The notes below the pieces were generated by a model. The model was given only the letters and a program-made list of their open reading frames with translations, made no database searches and was not told where the DNA came from. DNA of 64,000 nt from Trematomus loennbergii (lineage: Eukaryota > Chordata > Actinopteri > Perciformes > Nototheniidae). The stretch is from contig JAAOOA010000174.1 in the NCBI GenBank assembly GCA_012861695.1, positions 350,001 through 414,000 of the forward strand, read 5' to 3'. Below are positions 1-11,669 of this stretch, in pieces. Within the stretch, counting starts at the first letter, position 1. The number at the start of each line of letters is the position of its first letter. Both the position numbers and the translations under genes were made by a program.

Positions 1-178
1 TAATATATATGATTTGTTTTATAATGATTGATCATTAAAGTGTTATCAAAGCTGGTAAAGGTGCAGCTAGTTTTAATGACTTTGTATACTGCAGGGTAGC
101 TTGTGAATTTACTCCAGGTGGAACTAAATGTAGTAAAAGTACACTGTTTACATCTGAAATGTAGTGGAGTAGAGAAAA

Positions 179-300
179 GGCAAGGCAAGGCAAGGCAAGT
201 TTATTTATATAGCACCTTTCAACACAAGGCAATTGAAAGTAGAAAGTATAAAAATGAATACACTCAATACTCAAGTCCCTCCAAATGATACAGCACTTCA
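179..300 (-). repeat. LINE 3' tail (L2-like), reverse orientation
   Basis: Four copies of AAGGC are followed by TTTATTTATATAGCACCTTT and AACACAAGGCAATTG. This is the reverse complement of the LINE tail seen at 32893-32982, which ends GCTATATAAATAAACTTGCC plus TTGCC repeats. Tails of this form are common at the 3' ends of L2-type LINEs and tail-sharing SINEs in fish. Clade assignment is from memory of such tails. Confidence 0.6.
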
Positions 301-419
301 GTAAATCTACTTAGTTACTGTACACCACACTGTCACCGGGGGTAGAGAGGGGGAAATGTCCCTCCCCGCTTCTCAGCCTACTTATTTACATTATTATGTG
401 ACCGTCTATGTTTCATGTT

Positions 420-551
420 TCCTGTAGATATTTCATTGCTCTTTTTACTGCACTTTTAGTGTACGTTTTACTATTGTGCTGCTGTGTTTATTGTATTTTG
501 TAACTATGGCACAACAATTTCCTTCGGGATAATAAAGTCTTATCTTATCTT
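420..551 (+). repeat. Non-LTR retrotransposon 3' tail
   Basis: The stretch ends in TTTCCTTCGGGATAATAAAG followed by short TCTTA repeats, the form of a 5'-truncated non-LTR retrotransposon tail. It abuts the splice donor of the tbce exon at 552-553, so it lies at the very start of that intron. Clade not determined. Confidence 0.55.
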
Positions 552-553
552 AC

Positions 554-686
554 CTGCAGTGGGGGGCACCGGGCCCAAATACCGCACGGTGGCACGCTCC
601 CCGTCGCACGAGACCCGCCGATCAACCACCTCCTCCGGATCCGGCTGGTCCACTCCCATCCCCTGTTCTGGGTCATGATGAAACAT
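554..686 (-). CDS. tbce: tbce first coding exon (tubulin-folding cofactor E), partial
   Basis: TBCE is a tubulin-specific chaperone that acts in the cytosol on alpha-tubulin during alpha/beta-dimer assembly; its N-terminus is a CAP-Gly domain. On the minus strand this exon encodes VDRRVSCDGERATVRYLG followed by PVPPTAG, matching the start of the TBCE CAP-Gly region (GRRV, GE.ATVR, G.VPP.AG). The exon ends in CTGCAG followed by GTAAGA, a good donor, splitting a Gly codon as expected before the WLGVEWD part of the domain. Two in-frame starts are possible: Met at 686 or Met at 659, the latter with G at -3 and +4. No later exon is visible in 1-553, so the rest of the gene lies left of the window. 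It is head-to-head with rbm34, and the two genes also lie close together in human. Confidence 0.8.
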
Positions 687-1454
687 GACGTTATTTTTTA
701 TTTCCTCCCAAAACACAAGTAAAAACAATAACTGGCAACACAATATATAATTACCTGAGGTGTTGTAAATGTAGCTTTTAAAAACGGTTACAAGTTGGTT
801 TAGAAATTAGAACTAAAATGCTCAGTAACTGAAAAGCCTCTGTTTACAACACAGAACGTCAGACGTATGTAGCTCACCGGAACGGACAGATTTAGAGGCT
901 GCACACATTTGACGGTTTGCGATTCCCCAACATTTTTCAAAATAAAGACACATTTTTTTTTAGAAATGTAAAAACAAGCAGCCGTTTGGAATAATAACGA
1001 TGGAAACGTAAAACTATATCGAAATGTAGAATAAATAATATTAATAATTAAAAAATAATGTCTCATATATATCCAAGAATATATACGTGTACATCAAACA
1101 TATATACAAACAAAAAATTCATATCATGGAACATAGGAACATATACAAAGTAAAACAACATATGTTTGCGACCTCTTTATGGGTGCTTATTTCTTCGGTG
1201 TCAAATAATCAAGGAACATTGCACGGAACCAATGTGCCGCTATGACCGTGTTTCCTGTGGGACATGTTTCGAAATAGGACAAGCAGTGTGCAGTTGGGAA
1301 AACGTGTGCGTAATATTTCTCGTGTTATTGGAGTTTACAGTTGTGGAATTTCGTGTAAATGCTGCAATTAACGTGATAAATTACTTATATTTGTATATAA
1401 AGATATAACCGGAAGTCAGTCTTTAAGTGACGCTGGGATAATCCGGTAGAAACC
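687..1454. promoter_or_regulatory. Shared divergent promoter region between tbce and rbm34
   Basis: About 770 bp separates the tbce coding start on the minus strand from the rbm34 ATG at 1455. It holds no other gene. Both genes must start transcription inside it, so a bidirectional promoter is inferred. I see no clear CpG island or TATA box; most of the interval is AT-rich, with a more balanced stretch at about 1180-1300 and at 1410-1450 next to the rbm34 start. Confidence 0.45.
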
Positions 1455-3734
1455 ATGAAGAAGAAACTGCAGGAGAGGTTTGTTTACACATGTTTGATTT
1501 CCAAAAAAACGTAAAGAAAGATAACTGCGGCATTTGTTTACCTACAGACTAATAGTTTGAAACTAACTGTGGTCTGGAAGACAAGACTCAGGGCAAAGCG
1601 GCTGGTGTTATTTATAATGTAATGAATTCATTGTTCATGCATTCAACATCCAGCAGTGGGGAAGAAGTATTCAGATCCTGTATTTTTGTAAAAGTACTAA
1701 TATCACACTTTAAACTCCGGCATTTAAAATGTCACGTCAGTGGAAAGAGTATTTCATATGTCTCTTGAATATTTATATAAAATGATGCTCTGACGAGGTG
1801 ATTACTCACAAGTCTGTTGAATTGGAGCTCTAAATGACGATTAATTTAGTGTAATTCTTAATCAAGTACGCACAAATGGACAACTTCACAACGTTTGTTT
1901 TCTTCGACCAACTGTAGGCTACAACCTCAACATTATTTCTATTATATTACAATTATTAAAAGGAAACGCTGCAAACCCTTCACATTAGAGAAGCTGAAAC
2001 CATTAGAAGAAAAATAGCCATCAGATTTTTAGCGAGACTTATTGATTAATCCACTATTTATTTTGTACTTGACCTTTTTATTTGTATAGTTTTATTGAGT
2101 TGTTCTACTTTTTAACAGTTACAGAAATACAAGTAAGTTGAGATGGTGATATATCATTTCAATATAAGTAACTCTACAGATAAAAAAAACTGACAAAATA
2201 TAAGACTAACCGTTAATTTCACCGCTTTAACCACTGCAAAGCACATAACCACAAAGTATCCACAGAGCTGAGCCCTTATTATTGAGTGTCCTCTTTCACG
2301 TTTAGCATCTATCGAACATGTGTTTTTCTGGATGTTGTTCCTACTTCATCTTAATGTTTCTGTCTGCAGTGAGGAGGAGCAGCAGGAGCAGCCGGAGCAG
2401 CCAGCTGACTACGTGGTCGGTCAGGTGTCAGGAAGTTTGTTCAAGAAGAAATCTAAAGCCTCCGGATCGCTGTCGGCTTTATTCGGGGCTGCTGCTCCCG
2501 CTCCACCTGTTCTCTTTCAGCCTGCACCCAAGGTAACTCACACACTCATATGTAGTTTGAATAAAATGTAATAGAAGCATTCGTTCAGGACCATTTTCAG
2601 CGGCGGAGTAATCCACGTTTGGTGTGATCATGGTGATGCAGGTAGATAGATAGATAGATAGATAGAAGGTAGGCAGATAGACAGACAGATAGATAAATAG
2701 ATAGATAAATAGATAGATAGATAGATAGACAGATAGATAGATAGATAAATAGATAGATAAATAGATAGATAGATAGATAGACAGACAGATAGATAAATAG
2801 ATAGATAGACAGATAGATAAATAGATAGATAGGTAGGTAGATAGATAGATAGATAAATAGATAGATAGATAGATAGGTAGCAGATAGACAGATAGATAAA
2901 TAGATAGATAGATAGATAGATAGACAGATAGATAGATAGATAAATAGATAGATAGGTAGGTAGATAGATAGATAGATAGTAGGGATGTGGAAATACAAAT
3001 GTTACACATGTATACAATGTTATACAACGTGTTACTCAAATCAACAGTGTCACTTATTGATGTGTTTTTATTCCTTTTTGGTGGATGTTTGAGGCTTTGA
3101 TGCACGTGGAGTACTTCATACATGCACTTTCGGTTTGAGTCGGTGCATGAAGAAAAATATAGAACATCACTAGACTTCAACATGTCCTCTGTGGTTGCTT
3201 ACTTTTAATTTTTTATTATTGCAGCCTGTTCCGAAGATCACAGAAGAAACAGAGGAGCCAAAGGAAACTCCAGAAGTCAAAGTTCAACTTAGCAAGAAGA
3301 AGCAGAAGCAGCTGAAGGAGAAAACAGAGGGCGACCTGAAGCTGGAAGACAGGTACGGAGTTTAGAAACATTTTATATATTTACCCACAGAGCTGATTCT
3401 ACTTTCTTTCTGTCCCCTTCCTTTAGTTTTCTTGTCTTTCTTCTGATTTTCTCCTCAGCTATCATATGTTATACTATCACTATTAGGGATGCTCCGATCG
3501 CCAATTTTGGGGCCGATCGCCGGAATCAGTATCGGCCGATACCGATCGAGTAGGCGGGGCCTATGGGGATCTTCCATTAAAGTGATGTTTAAAACTCAGT
3601 TAATGGGGCTCATTCACTGGCGCTTCCACAAACAACAACCAACATAATTATTACATTCAAATGAAGTACATTATTCAAGTTTACATTAACTTTGGATAAT
3701 AACACGGGAGAAATGAGCGGAAGCGCTCCTTTTA

Positions 3735-3766
<32 letters not shown>

Positions 3767-6449
3767 CCCTCTTCTCTCCCCCTCTCTCTCTCTCCTGACA
3801 GCCTGTCAGTATCTCATGCAGCTCACTGATCCAGTAATGAGCGACCCGACAGTGAAGAAAAATATATGTATAACTAGTTTAGCTTGTTCCAGAGGTAGAT
3901 AAAATAGCTAAGTGTGTTAGGTCTAACTCTTAGTGTGTGTTCTGCTCCGCTCACCGGTCCGTCACAGCGGGTGGAGCTGCAGGATTTCTGCTTCACACAC
4001 ACGTTGCATACCGCTATTTATTGTCTTTTTCGGACACCTTAAAATAATGCCAGACCGGTGAAGCCATTTGGCGAGCTTGCTTTGCCGCGCACAGAGAAAA
4101 GTGTCATGTATTTTACGTCATGTGACCGGCTCTCCCGATCGGCCTTTATAGAGAGTGAATATCGGCCGATCGATCGGAGCATCCCTAATCACTATTGTTA
4201 CTCTTGAAGGTCTGTCCTCTAAAGGAGTCTTATTTTTACCCGTCCTAGAACAAATATAAGAAAATCCTCGTAACTCCTCGGATTGTTTTGACTCTTTGAG
4301 TCTGTAACCTCCACCCCTCTCTTCTGATCCCTTGCTCTTCCTCGTTGGTTTCAGGGAGCTCAGTTTACATTGTGCAGACGAAGACGAGCAAGGGCCGGCG
4401 AAGAAGAAGAAGAAGACGGAGCCGAGCGATGGGAACGATGCGGAGCAGTATGTGATAAAGAGGCAGATGAAGAGAAACAGGATAGAAGAGGAGGTGACAA
4501 AGAAGAAGAGGACGGTGTTCGTAGGCAACCTGCCCGTCAGCTGCACCAGGAAGGTACCCAACATCACAAAGATATTACAAAATGAGAGGAGATAAGACGA
4601 GCCTTTTTAACCCCAGAGAAGACATTCAGGCGTTGTAGCGACACATTAGATATGTTTAGTGACCAAATATCAGTTTTTAAATCTTTAAACCAGTTTGTTA
4701 TTCCTGGATTGATCAATAATATGTTGGAGAAAGGAAAAAACCTGATGTTTTGGGTATTTGTGTTGTTTTTCCAGACCCTGCAGGGCCTCTTCAGGGAGAA
4801 AGGATCCATCGAGTCTGTGCGGTTTCGCTCTGTGGTAAAAACACTACACAAATAATCCCAGCATGCAGTTGGGTTTGAACACACAGCTGCTACTCAGTCA
4901 TATACTAACTCTTAGGGCTTCTTCCTATGTTTCTATTCAACTTGCTGTCATGTGTCAGTAATGTTCATCCATTACATTAAATAGATTATTAAAGACTGTT
5001 AAAGAAAATGTCCAAACTAGTCATTTTGATAAAAGGAATTTTCTACCAGAACCAAAAGCGGACAGTTCACTCGGGACACATTTATATCGCCAAATGAAGA
5101 TAATAAGCTCCTACAGCTTTCTATTTTTTGTACTCTCTAGATTTAAAAAGTCACTAAGCAGAGCAATTGGGGGGTTGAAATATGGCGCTCTGATGAAGAA
5201 GAGTTTGAGTCAATCAGCACCTCAGTGCTAACCTACAGTATCAGGATGCCTTTACACACCAGACACTCGGTGTCATAAAGGGAGGAGGAGAACGAGTCAG
5301 GAAGACTGACGGACATGTTCTTCCAGCTCTCGTACCTATCTCCCTTAAGGAGGGGCTGCCCTAGCAAGTTGTGTTTTACCAGTTTGTGAGCGGGCAACTC
5401 TCTGTCAGAGATAGTTATTGTTGTGGGACACCTGGAACACATCCTTCTCGGGGTGTAGATGACCTCGAGCCATAAGCGACAACAAATGTGATTCAGTGTC
5501 CTCAGCTGTTTAGTCTATCTATTGAAGAATGTTGATTATTACACTCTGAACTAGTTCAAACCTGGAGCTACAGGAGGGGTCTTCAGAATTGATTGTGGCA
5601 TTTCAACCGTGTGGTCAGACCGTGGCCCGTGACATGTCTTGTGAGTTCTCCGGCCGAAGCTCCAAATAAAACCGTCAGAGTTTGCCATCAAAGCTCCAGC
5701 TCTCCTCGTGTCTCTCGAGTCCTGGCTCCTATTGCTTCAGAAGTTTCCCCCACAACTTTCACATGACAAATTTCACCAAAGTTGAACTTCATTTATTTCC
5801 CCCCCCTCCAAGAAAAATACGCTGATGGTTGTGATTCTGTAGAAATCTACTGATTCAGTGTTAGTGTGATTAAGCTTATCCTTTAAGTTTGCGAACCTTT
5901 AATCAAGTAGAACTCTCACTGAATCTAATTTCTCTGAGGTACACTGTAAGAATGTTCTTTATGACTCTTTATCATCTTGTAGGAAAATGGTCTCGTGTTC
6001 ACTTCAATACATTCAGAGCTCTGTAGCAGCTGCTTGTAGTGATATTAAAACAAAGTGTTATCTTCTAATGATCTGTTGTGTGTTCCCTGCAGGTCAGAGA
6101 GGATCCCGCCATGTCCCGCAAACTAGCAGCTATTCAGTAAGTAACATGAGAGTTGATGAACTGTCTTTAAGGCGAGGCATGTTTCAAATATCAACAAGTA
6201 GGCAATTAAAAGTGGTTGACAAAAAACTATAAAAAAGCCTTTGGACATAAGATTACAGAATCTATAATAAAAGCTGCAGTGTAAGATAAAGATAGTTTTT
6301 AGATTGAATTATTTTAGTGTCTTTGTCATCCTCTCTTAAAGATATATCTTTTACTTTACAGGCGCAAAGTTCATCCCAAGAAGCAAAGCATGAACGCCTA
6401 CGTGGTGTTTAAAGACGAGGAAGGAGTCACCAAGGCGTTGGAGAGGTCA

Positions 6450-6487
<38 letters not shown>

Positions 6488-9368
6488 CTAACTCTTTGCA
6501 TGTAACTCAACACTCTCTCTCTGTGTGTCTCCTCACAGGAACGGCATGGAGATCGAGAAAGGTTTTCACATCCGAGTGGACAAAGTGACGGAGAGCTCAG
6601 CAGTGAGTCTCCACATCATATGATCTGATATCTGGGATTAGTTTTAGTAACAGTTGCTGATTTTATTCTCTGTGTGTATTCAAACATTTTGGGTTTGAAG
6701 TTGCTATATGTTGAACGTTTATTATGTATCATTATATTCATTTAAATCATTCTCGCCTTGCAGCACGATCACAAACGCTCCGTATTCGTGGGGAATCTTT
6801 CGTTCGGTGAGCCTCCCTGCATTTTTTTTAACGTTCAAATAGATGTTGTTTGTCATATTGACGCTAACCTACTGTTTGTGTTTTCAGAGATAAACGAACT
6901 GTCTTTCCGGCAGCACTTTGAGGAGTGTGGCGATGTGGAGGGCGTCCGCTGGTTCGAGACCAGAACTCAGGCCTGGGGAAAGGGTTCGGATACGTCCTGT
7001 TTGAGGTACGACCACACAGAGGCTGCTCTACTGTTTCACTTTGTGTCCTGGATGTGGATATCTGCACAATATGTCACTTTCTTTGTGATAGCCATAGGAT
7101 CTTTTTAAAGAAAGCGCAAAACGGCACTTCAAAACGTTAACATCTTGTAGGAGCCATATGTTAAAATGTATAATTTGATATATTGTGTGTGTGTATATAG
7201 ATATATTTGAACATTGTAATTCTTTGTTAGTATTATTATATCATTTATCAGCCGTTGTAAAATTGACGTCATAGCCGACCGCAGCTGCTGGTTATTAGAA
7301 GTGAGAAAGAAAAAAGAATCACGGAGCAATATCGTTTTTTGACCTTTAAAAATATGTTTTTGTACTCTCAACCAAACTTTCCTCAGACGTATTTTAGTTG
7401 GAGTCAAGCTTATTGCTACTTGTGGATATATCGATTTTTGGATTAGACGGAACTACACATCTTTCTGCATTGTTGTTGTTGGTTCCTCTTACGCTCAGCT
7501 CAATCAGTTAGATAAGAGAGGCTGAACGAAGTAAGCCTGATATCAGTTTAATCATAAATTATAATGTTATTATGATATTAGACACATATTGCATATTCTC
7601 CTTATATAGCTGCTTCCCTGGACATCTTCAAGTCATCATTAAAAACTCACCTGTTCACCATGGCCTTTGACCCCTAACCCATCCAGTCCCCCTGCTTCCA
7701 CTCCTACTGATATTTATTTAATTTGTACTTTATTATTGGCCCCTTTTGTTTGTTGCCTTGCCTTGTTGTTCACCATGTAAAGCGGCCTTGGGTCCCTTGA
7801 AAGGCGCTATACAAATGTAATCTCTTATTATTGTTATAGTGCCGCCCTTCTCAAGGTTATTGCTGTTTTTCTACACCAGAGGCCTGTACTACGAAGCTGG
7901 ATTTTCGCTTAGCCGGCTAAATTCAGGGAAAACTCGGGCTTTCGGTCCTAGACGCTGGTTCTTTTTAGCAGGCTAGATCTCCATGGTAACTTATGCTGAG
8001 CGGCAAACCTGCTCCGGAGCAGGTTAGGTGGCAGGCTAAGAGATCAACTCAGTGAAAGCACGCCTGCTGACCAATCAGAGCTCCGTGTGCAGAGTTTAAA
8101 GCTATCAAGTAATATTACAGGATAGAGGAAATACAGAAAAACTGCCGTTGCAGGAAAGACAGCCGACAAAAATCAACTGACTGTGTGAACGTGAACATTA
8201 ATAGAATATCCCCTCCCATCTTCAGAGCAATCTGACTATTATAATTAGCGTTAAGAAAGCTTACTTAAATATCTGCCACGACATAAGTAACCGGATCAGA
8301 GTAACATTAAGTACAGTCCGCGGCACTGTGAGTGCAGACGTCGATGTGTCCATTATCATTCATATCATATCACATCATAATGTATCATATATTTCCTTAT
8401 TGAGTCAGCTTCTTGAGCCGTATCTGGCCGTGCAACACTCACAGTGTCACATACTGTATGCAAAGTATTATTTTAAGCAACACATTAAGTTGACGAAACA
8501 CTCGAGTCAAATGTAATTAAAGTCAGATCGTGTCTTGGACGGGGCAGTGATTTCATAAACCTGTTAATGTACGCATTCAAACACTTTTCTTACCAGCTGT
8601 ATTCACCTTGCAGGTGCAGCTATGTGGCTTTTATCCTGGATAAAGTGTTTAAGTCATGGATGTTTAAAGTTTAACGTCTTCATATTTGTCTAATATTAAA
8701 GTTCACTTTTCATTCAGGAAGTATGACGCTGCGCTGTCAGTACGCTTGTCCATGTTTGAGATTGGTCGAATGCTCCAAATACCACCCCTTTCATGTGAAC
8801 GCGCACCTAACTAGATAGGACACGGCGGCTTGAGCGATCCACTTGATAACCGGCGTCGTAGTACAGCTTAGCGCCAGCGCGTATGTTTTGGATTGGGCCA
8901 ACCGGCTAACTCCAACATATCCAGGTTAAGTTGAACCAGCTTCGTAGTACAGGCCTCAGGTTTGACGTGAGATTTGATGGTTTTGTATCTTTGTGTCTCA
9001 GAGCGCAGACTCGTGCAGCTGGCGTTGGAGCTCGATGGCTCAAAGCTGGAGACCAGGACCATCCGGGTGAAGAGGTCGGTGAAGAAGGAGAAGCAGAAGA
9101 AGACTCCGGAGGGAAAAGGAGCTCCAGGGAGGCCCGGAAAGGGACCAATGAAGGGACCTATGAAGGGACCAATGAGGGGCTCGGGGCCGGAGAAAGGAGG
9201 CGCCCGGGGGGGTTCAAAGCTCAAAATAAATTCTCTGGAAACCGACCGACTGCGACTACGACTACAAGCTCCGGCTCTTTCAAAGGAGAGATGACGGATC
9301 CGAACAAAAAGAGCAAAAAGAAAGGACCGAAGAAGCCCCGGAAGCCCAGAAAGACTGTCCACATCTGA
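1455..9368 (+). CDS. rbm34: rbm34, RNA-binding motif protein 34 (11 exons, three 1-nt gaps)
   Basis: RBM34 is a nucleolar RNA-binding protein with two RRM domains. Exons inferred from GT-AG sites and phase: 1455-1477, 2370-2532, 3225-3352, 4355-4553, 4775-4834, 6093-6136, 6362-6445, 6539-6602, 6764-6806, 6888-7005, 9002-9368. The N-terminal half is acidic and Lys-rich. RRM1 opens with [10 protein letters not shown] and has NAYVVFK as RNP1; RRM2 opens with [10 protein letters not shown] and has [10 protein letters not shown] as RNP1. The C-tail is Gly/Pro/Lys-rich ([27 protein letters not shown]) and ends at TGA 9366-9368. Three frame breaks, each one missing base, lie near 6948, near 9012 and in the G run 9206-9212. 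Allowing for them the product is 431 residues; human RBM34 is about 430. I therefore read it as a functional gene with sequence errors. Start chosen because the ATG opens a splice-consistent frame. Confidence 0.9.
1653..1765. repeat. Interspersed fish repeat in rbm34 intron 1
   Basis: The segment from GGGGAAGAAGTATTCAGATC through AAAAGTACTAATATCACAC matches a widely dispersed teleost repeat consensus known to me. Its class was not determined and no ends are clear. The remainder of intron 1 (1478-2369) is AT-rich with nothing recognisable. Confidence 0.45.
2638..2979. repeat. GATA tetranucleotide microsatellite
   Basis: About 340 bp of imperfect GATA repeat with interspersed GACA and AATA units in rbm34 intron 2. 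Open frames across it (Tyr-Leu-Ser-Ile repeats on the minus strand) are by-products of the repeat. The higher-order pattern, blocks separated by AGACAGATAGATAAATAG, suggests slippage of a longer compound unit. Confidence 0.95.
3484..4187. mobile_element. Non-autonomous hAT-type MITE in rbm34 intron 3
   Basis: Terminal inverted repeats TAGGGATGCTCCGATC and its complement bound 704 bp, flanked by a perfect 8-bp direct duplication ATCACTAT at 3476-3483 and 4188-4195. An 8-bp duplication with this terminus is typical of hAT elements. Sub-terminal blocks rich in GATCGGCC recur at both ends. An internal CT-rich tract lies at about 3733-3796. No transposase is encoded. A related inner fragment lies at 40345-40510. 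Confidence 0.9.
6450..6484. repeat. CA dinucleotide microsatellite
   Basis: About 17 CA units sit just inside rbm34 intron 7, immediately downstream of the exon 7 donor. Confidence 0.95.
7600..7850 (+). repeat. LINE 3' end fragment
   Basis: The translated start resembles the C-terminal end of a fish LINE reverse-transcriptase ORF ([19 protein letters not shown], with one apparent change near the front). It is followed by a tail GAAAGGCGCTATACAAATG and a short TTATTATTGTT run. This is a 5'-truncated insertion in rbm34 intron 10, in the gene's sense orientation. L2-like is likely but not certain. Confidence 0.65.
7879..8958. mobile_element. TIR DNA transposon, non-autonomous, copy 1
   Basis: Both ends carry the inverted repeat AGGCCTGTACTACGAAGCTG. 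A nearly identical second copy lies at 28674-29759, which fixes the ends. The roughly 1.08-kb interior has no recognisable transposase. It contains further palindromic blocks near each end (TTAGCCGGCTAA left, CCGGCTAAC right). It ends only about 43 bp before rbm34 exon 11, so the polypyrimidine tract and branch site of intron 10 lie close to its edge. Superfamily not assigned; an ISL2EU/Harbinger-type element is possible. Confidence 0.85.
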
Positions 9369-10440
9369 TTTACATTGAAAACATAAACGTGTGTGTGAGG
9401 TCTCCACTGTGTGTTAGCTTTTAAAACTCTGTTAGGAGGAAGAAGCAGAAGCAGGTTCACTGAGATATCTGGAGAATTAAGAACAGGCTTTTGATAGTCC
9501 ATTTTCCAAGTTCTTCTCAGTAAAGGTTATTTTTCCGACAGCTCTAATGTTGTTTATTCCAGTTACATCCACTTTGTAAAACCATCAAGACCAAGAAAGC
9601 TTTGAAGGTGGAGTCTGTGATTCTGTATTGTAGGTATTTGAATTCTACACAAAAACAAAACTCACCCTCCCATCAGTGCTCCTAGTGAAGGTTAGCTTTA
9701 GGGCGGAAGCTAACGATTATATTCTCAATTATCGTTTGGTTTGTAAAATATCTAATATCTTCAAATAACTTCCAACCAGTTGATCATCAATAGTTGGCAA
9801 GTATTTTTGTGGATTGACTTATCGTTGCAGCTCTTCTCTTTATTATCCTTTACATAAAAAGTGCCACAAACTAGTGAATCACACTCAATATAACACAGAC
9901 TATTCAAATAAAACATTTTTGTAACTTTTCACCTGTTGTATTGAGTTATGTTGTTCCTGTTGTGTTCAAATAAAAATCTTTAATTGTGTGTCTGATGCAA
10001 AATGTCTTTCTCCAACAAAACATAAATCTGTGTTTTTGGATGTAAATCTCACACTTCCTTTACTTAAATAAAAGAAGCAATACCCAAACAAGTAAAAGTT
10101 ATGTGTTAGAAACCTTGTTTTAGTAGAATGACCACTATTAGAGCTACCATATTATATAATGCATGATTAATGTATTATTATTGGAGCTTATTTGAAGTAC
10201 CTTACTCATAGTTCAAGCCTTTACAGTAAAATATTTTAGCTGTGGGTTTTCGTGTAAAATGTCTATCTGTAAGTATCTAGAGCTCTCAGATAAATGAGGT
10301 GAAGCAGAAAGTAATAAAATAGCCTCTGAGGTGTGTTGAAGACAAACAGAGTCGACTGAAGGGATACAGCCTATCAGTTCCTATGGATTGTGAAGAATTA
10401 TACTTGAATAATTCACTTTTACCACAATGCACATCATGAA
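9369..10440 (+). other. rbm34 3' UTR and downstream intergenic sequence
   Basis: AT-rich sequence without coding potential. Candidate poly(A) signals AATAAA occur at 9907-9912 and 9969-9974, both within 610 bp of the stop codon. Nothing else is recognised. Confidence 0.5.
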
Positions 10441-10868
10441 CGTATTAGAACAAAGACATGTGCTAGATTACTTTCAGGAGAACACTCAGAGGGCACAGGG
10501 GAGCTGCTTGTTGTTATTTAGTTAAACCACTAGAGAAGTGAGGTTGTTGAACATAACTCTGAGTTTAAAAGTCCTCTTAAAAGCCCACCTCAAGCAGGGC
10601 TACTAGATCCCACTGAGGAAAAGTGCATTTAGCCAGGCTGTCTTTTCATTCAACTCATCCCATCAATGGAATTCAATACCACCATCTATAAGAGAATCCT
10701 CATCCCACTACACATTCAAGCACAGTGTGAAAAAGTGGATCATTGATAACCAACAGTGTCAGCACTGATGTGTGGGTGTAGGTGTGTGTGTGAGTGCGTA
10801 TTGTGAATGTTTTCATTGATTCTTCCTCCTAAAATGTGGATTTTGTAGGGACGAAATAAATGTCCAAG
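10441..10868 (+). pseudogene. LINE ORF2 C-terminal remnant
   Basis: The frame at 10664-10770 reads QWNSIPPSIRESSSHYTF and continues KHSVKKWIIDN. This is the characteristic C-terminal end of a LINE endonuclease/reverse-transcriptase polyprotein (W-N-S-I-P..IR). Upstream sequence is degraded. The following GTGTGTG-rich stretch is likely 3' untranslated sequence of the same element. Confidence 0.6.
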
Positions 10869-10889
10869 CTAAAGACACACATATGTGGT

Positions 10890-11075
10890 AGCAATGGTTG
10901 TTGGCTAAACAGGCCGAAACTCACCAGTCCAACATCTTCCAGCTTCAACAGTCTTTAAATGCCAACTGCTGCCATAGAGAAGACCCCACCCTGAGTCCTG
11001 AAGCTTATTTGTACCTTTAGGAGATTGTGTCCAATATGTATGGAAGCCTGTTTGCGCCACAGGAAAAAAAAAAAA
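10890..11075. repeat. Interspersed repeat R1, inverted copy
   Basis: A block containing ACTGCTGCCATAGAGAAGAC and CCTGAAGCTTATTTGTACCT is present in reverse orientation at 51395-51545, 53270-53425 and 55240-55435. It is a dispersed repeat of unknown class. Confidence 0.7.
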
Positions 11076-11606
11076 AATCCTGTAAGTCAATATATTGACT
11101 TAGCTATCTATATATTGACTTAGCTATCTCATATTGACAGCTATCTCAATATATTGACTTACTATCTCAATATATTGACTTAGCTATCTATATTGACTTA
11201 GCTATCTCAATATATTGACTTACTATCTCAATATATTGACTTAGCTATCTCATATATTGACTTAGCTATCTCAATATATTGACTTAGCTATCTCAATATA
11301 TTGACTTAGCTATCTCAATATATTGACTATCTCAATATATTGACTTAGCTATCTCATATATTGACTTAGCTATCTCAATATATTGACTTACTATCTCAAT
11401 ATATTGACTTAGCTATCTCATATATTGACTTAGCTATCTCATATATTAACTTACTATCTCAATATATTGACTTAGCTATCTCAATATATTGACTTACTAT
11501 CTCATATATTGACTTAGCTATCTCATATATTGACTTAGCTATCTCATATATTGACTTAGCTATCTCAATATATTGACTTAGCTATCTCAATATATTGAGT
11601 TACATA
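11076..11606. repeat. AT-rich minisatellite, about 22-bp unit
   Basis: About 25 copies of TATATTGACTTAGCTATCTC plus AA, with shorter variants that drop AGC or AA. Many units contain the 12-bp palindrome TCAATATATTGA. The array abuts a T-run at its right end and repeat R1 at its left. No coding sequence. Confidence 0.95.
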
Positions 11607-11669
11607 TTTTTTTTTTATTGAAACAATTATGTCAAATACAGAATAAGGCACATGAACGATTTTCATCAT

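Noticed and set aside
2479..3183. Open frames of up to 234 codons on the minus strand with Tyr-Leu-Ser-Ile repeats
   Set aside because: They are produced by the GATA microsatellite; three frames are open at once and there is no non-repeat homology.
4118..4567. 149-codon minus-strand frame
   Set aside because: It overlaps the hAT MITE end and rbm34 exon 4 in antisense, with no homology.
11076..11606. Regular repeats resembling a CRISPR array
   Set aside because: Units are contiguous without unique spacers, and the genome is a vertebrate's.
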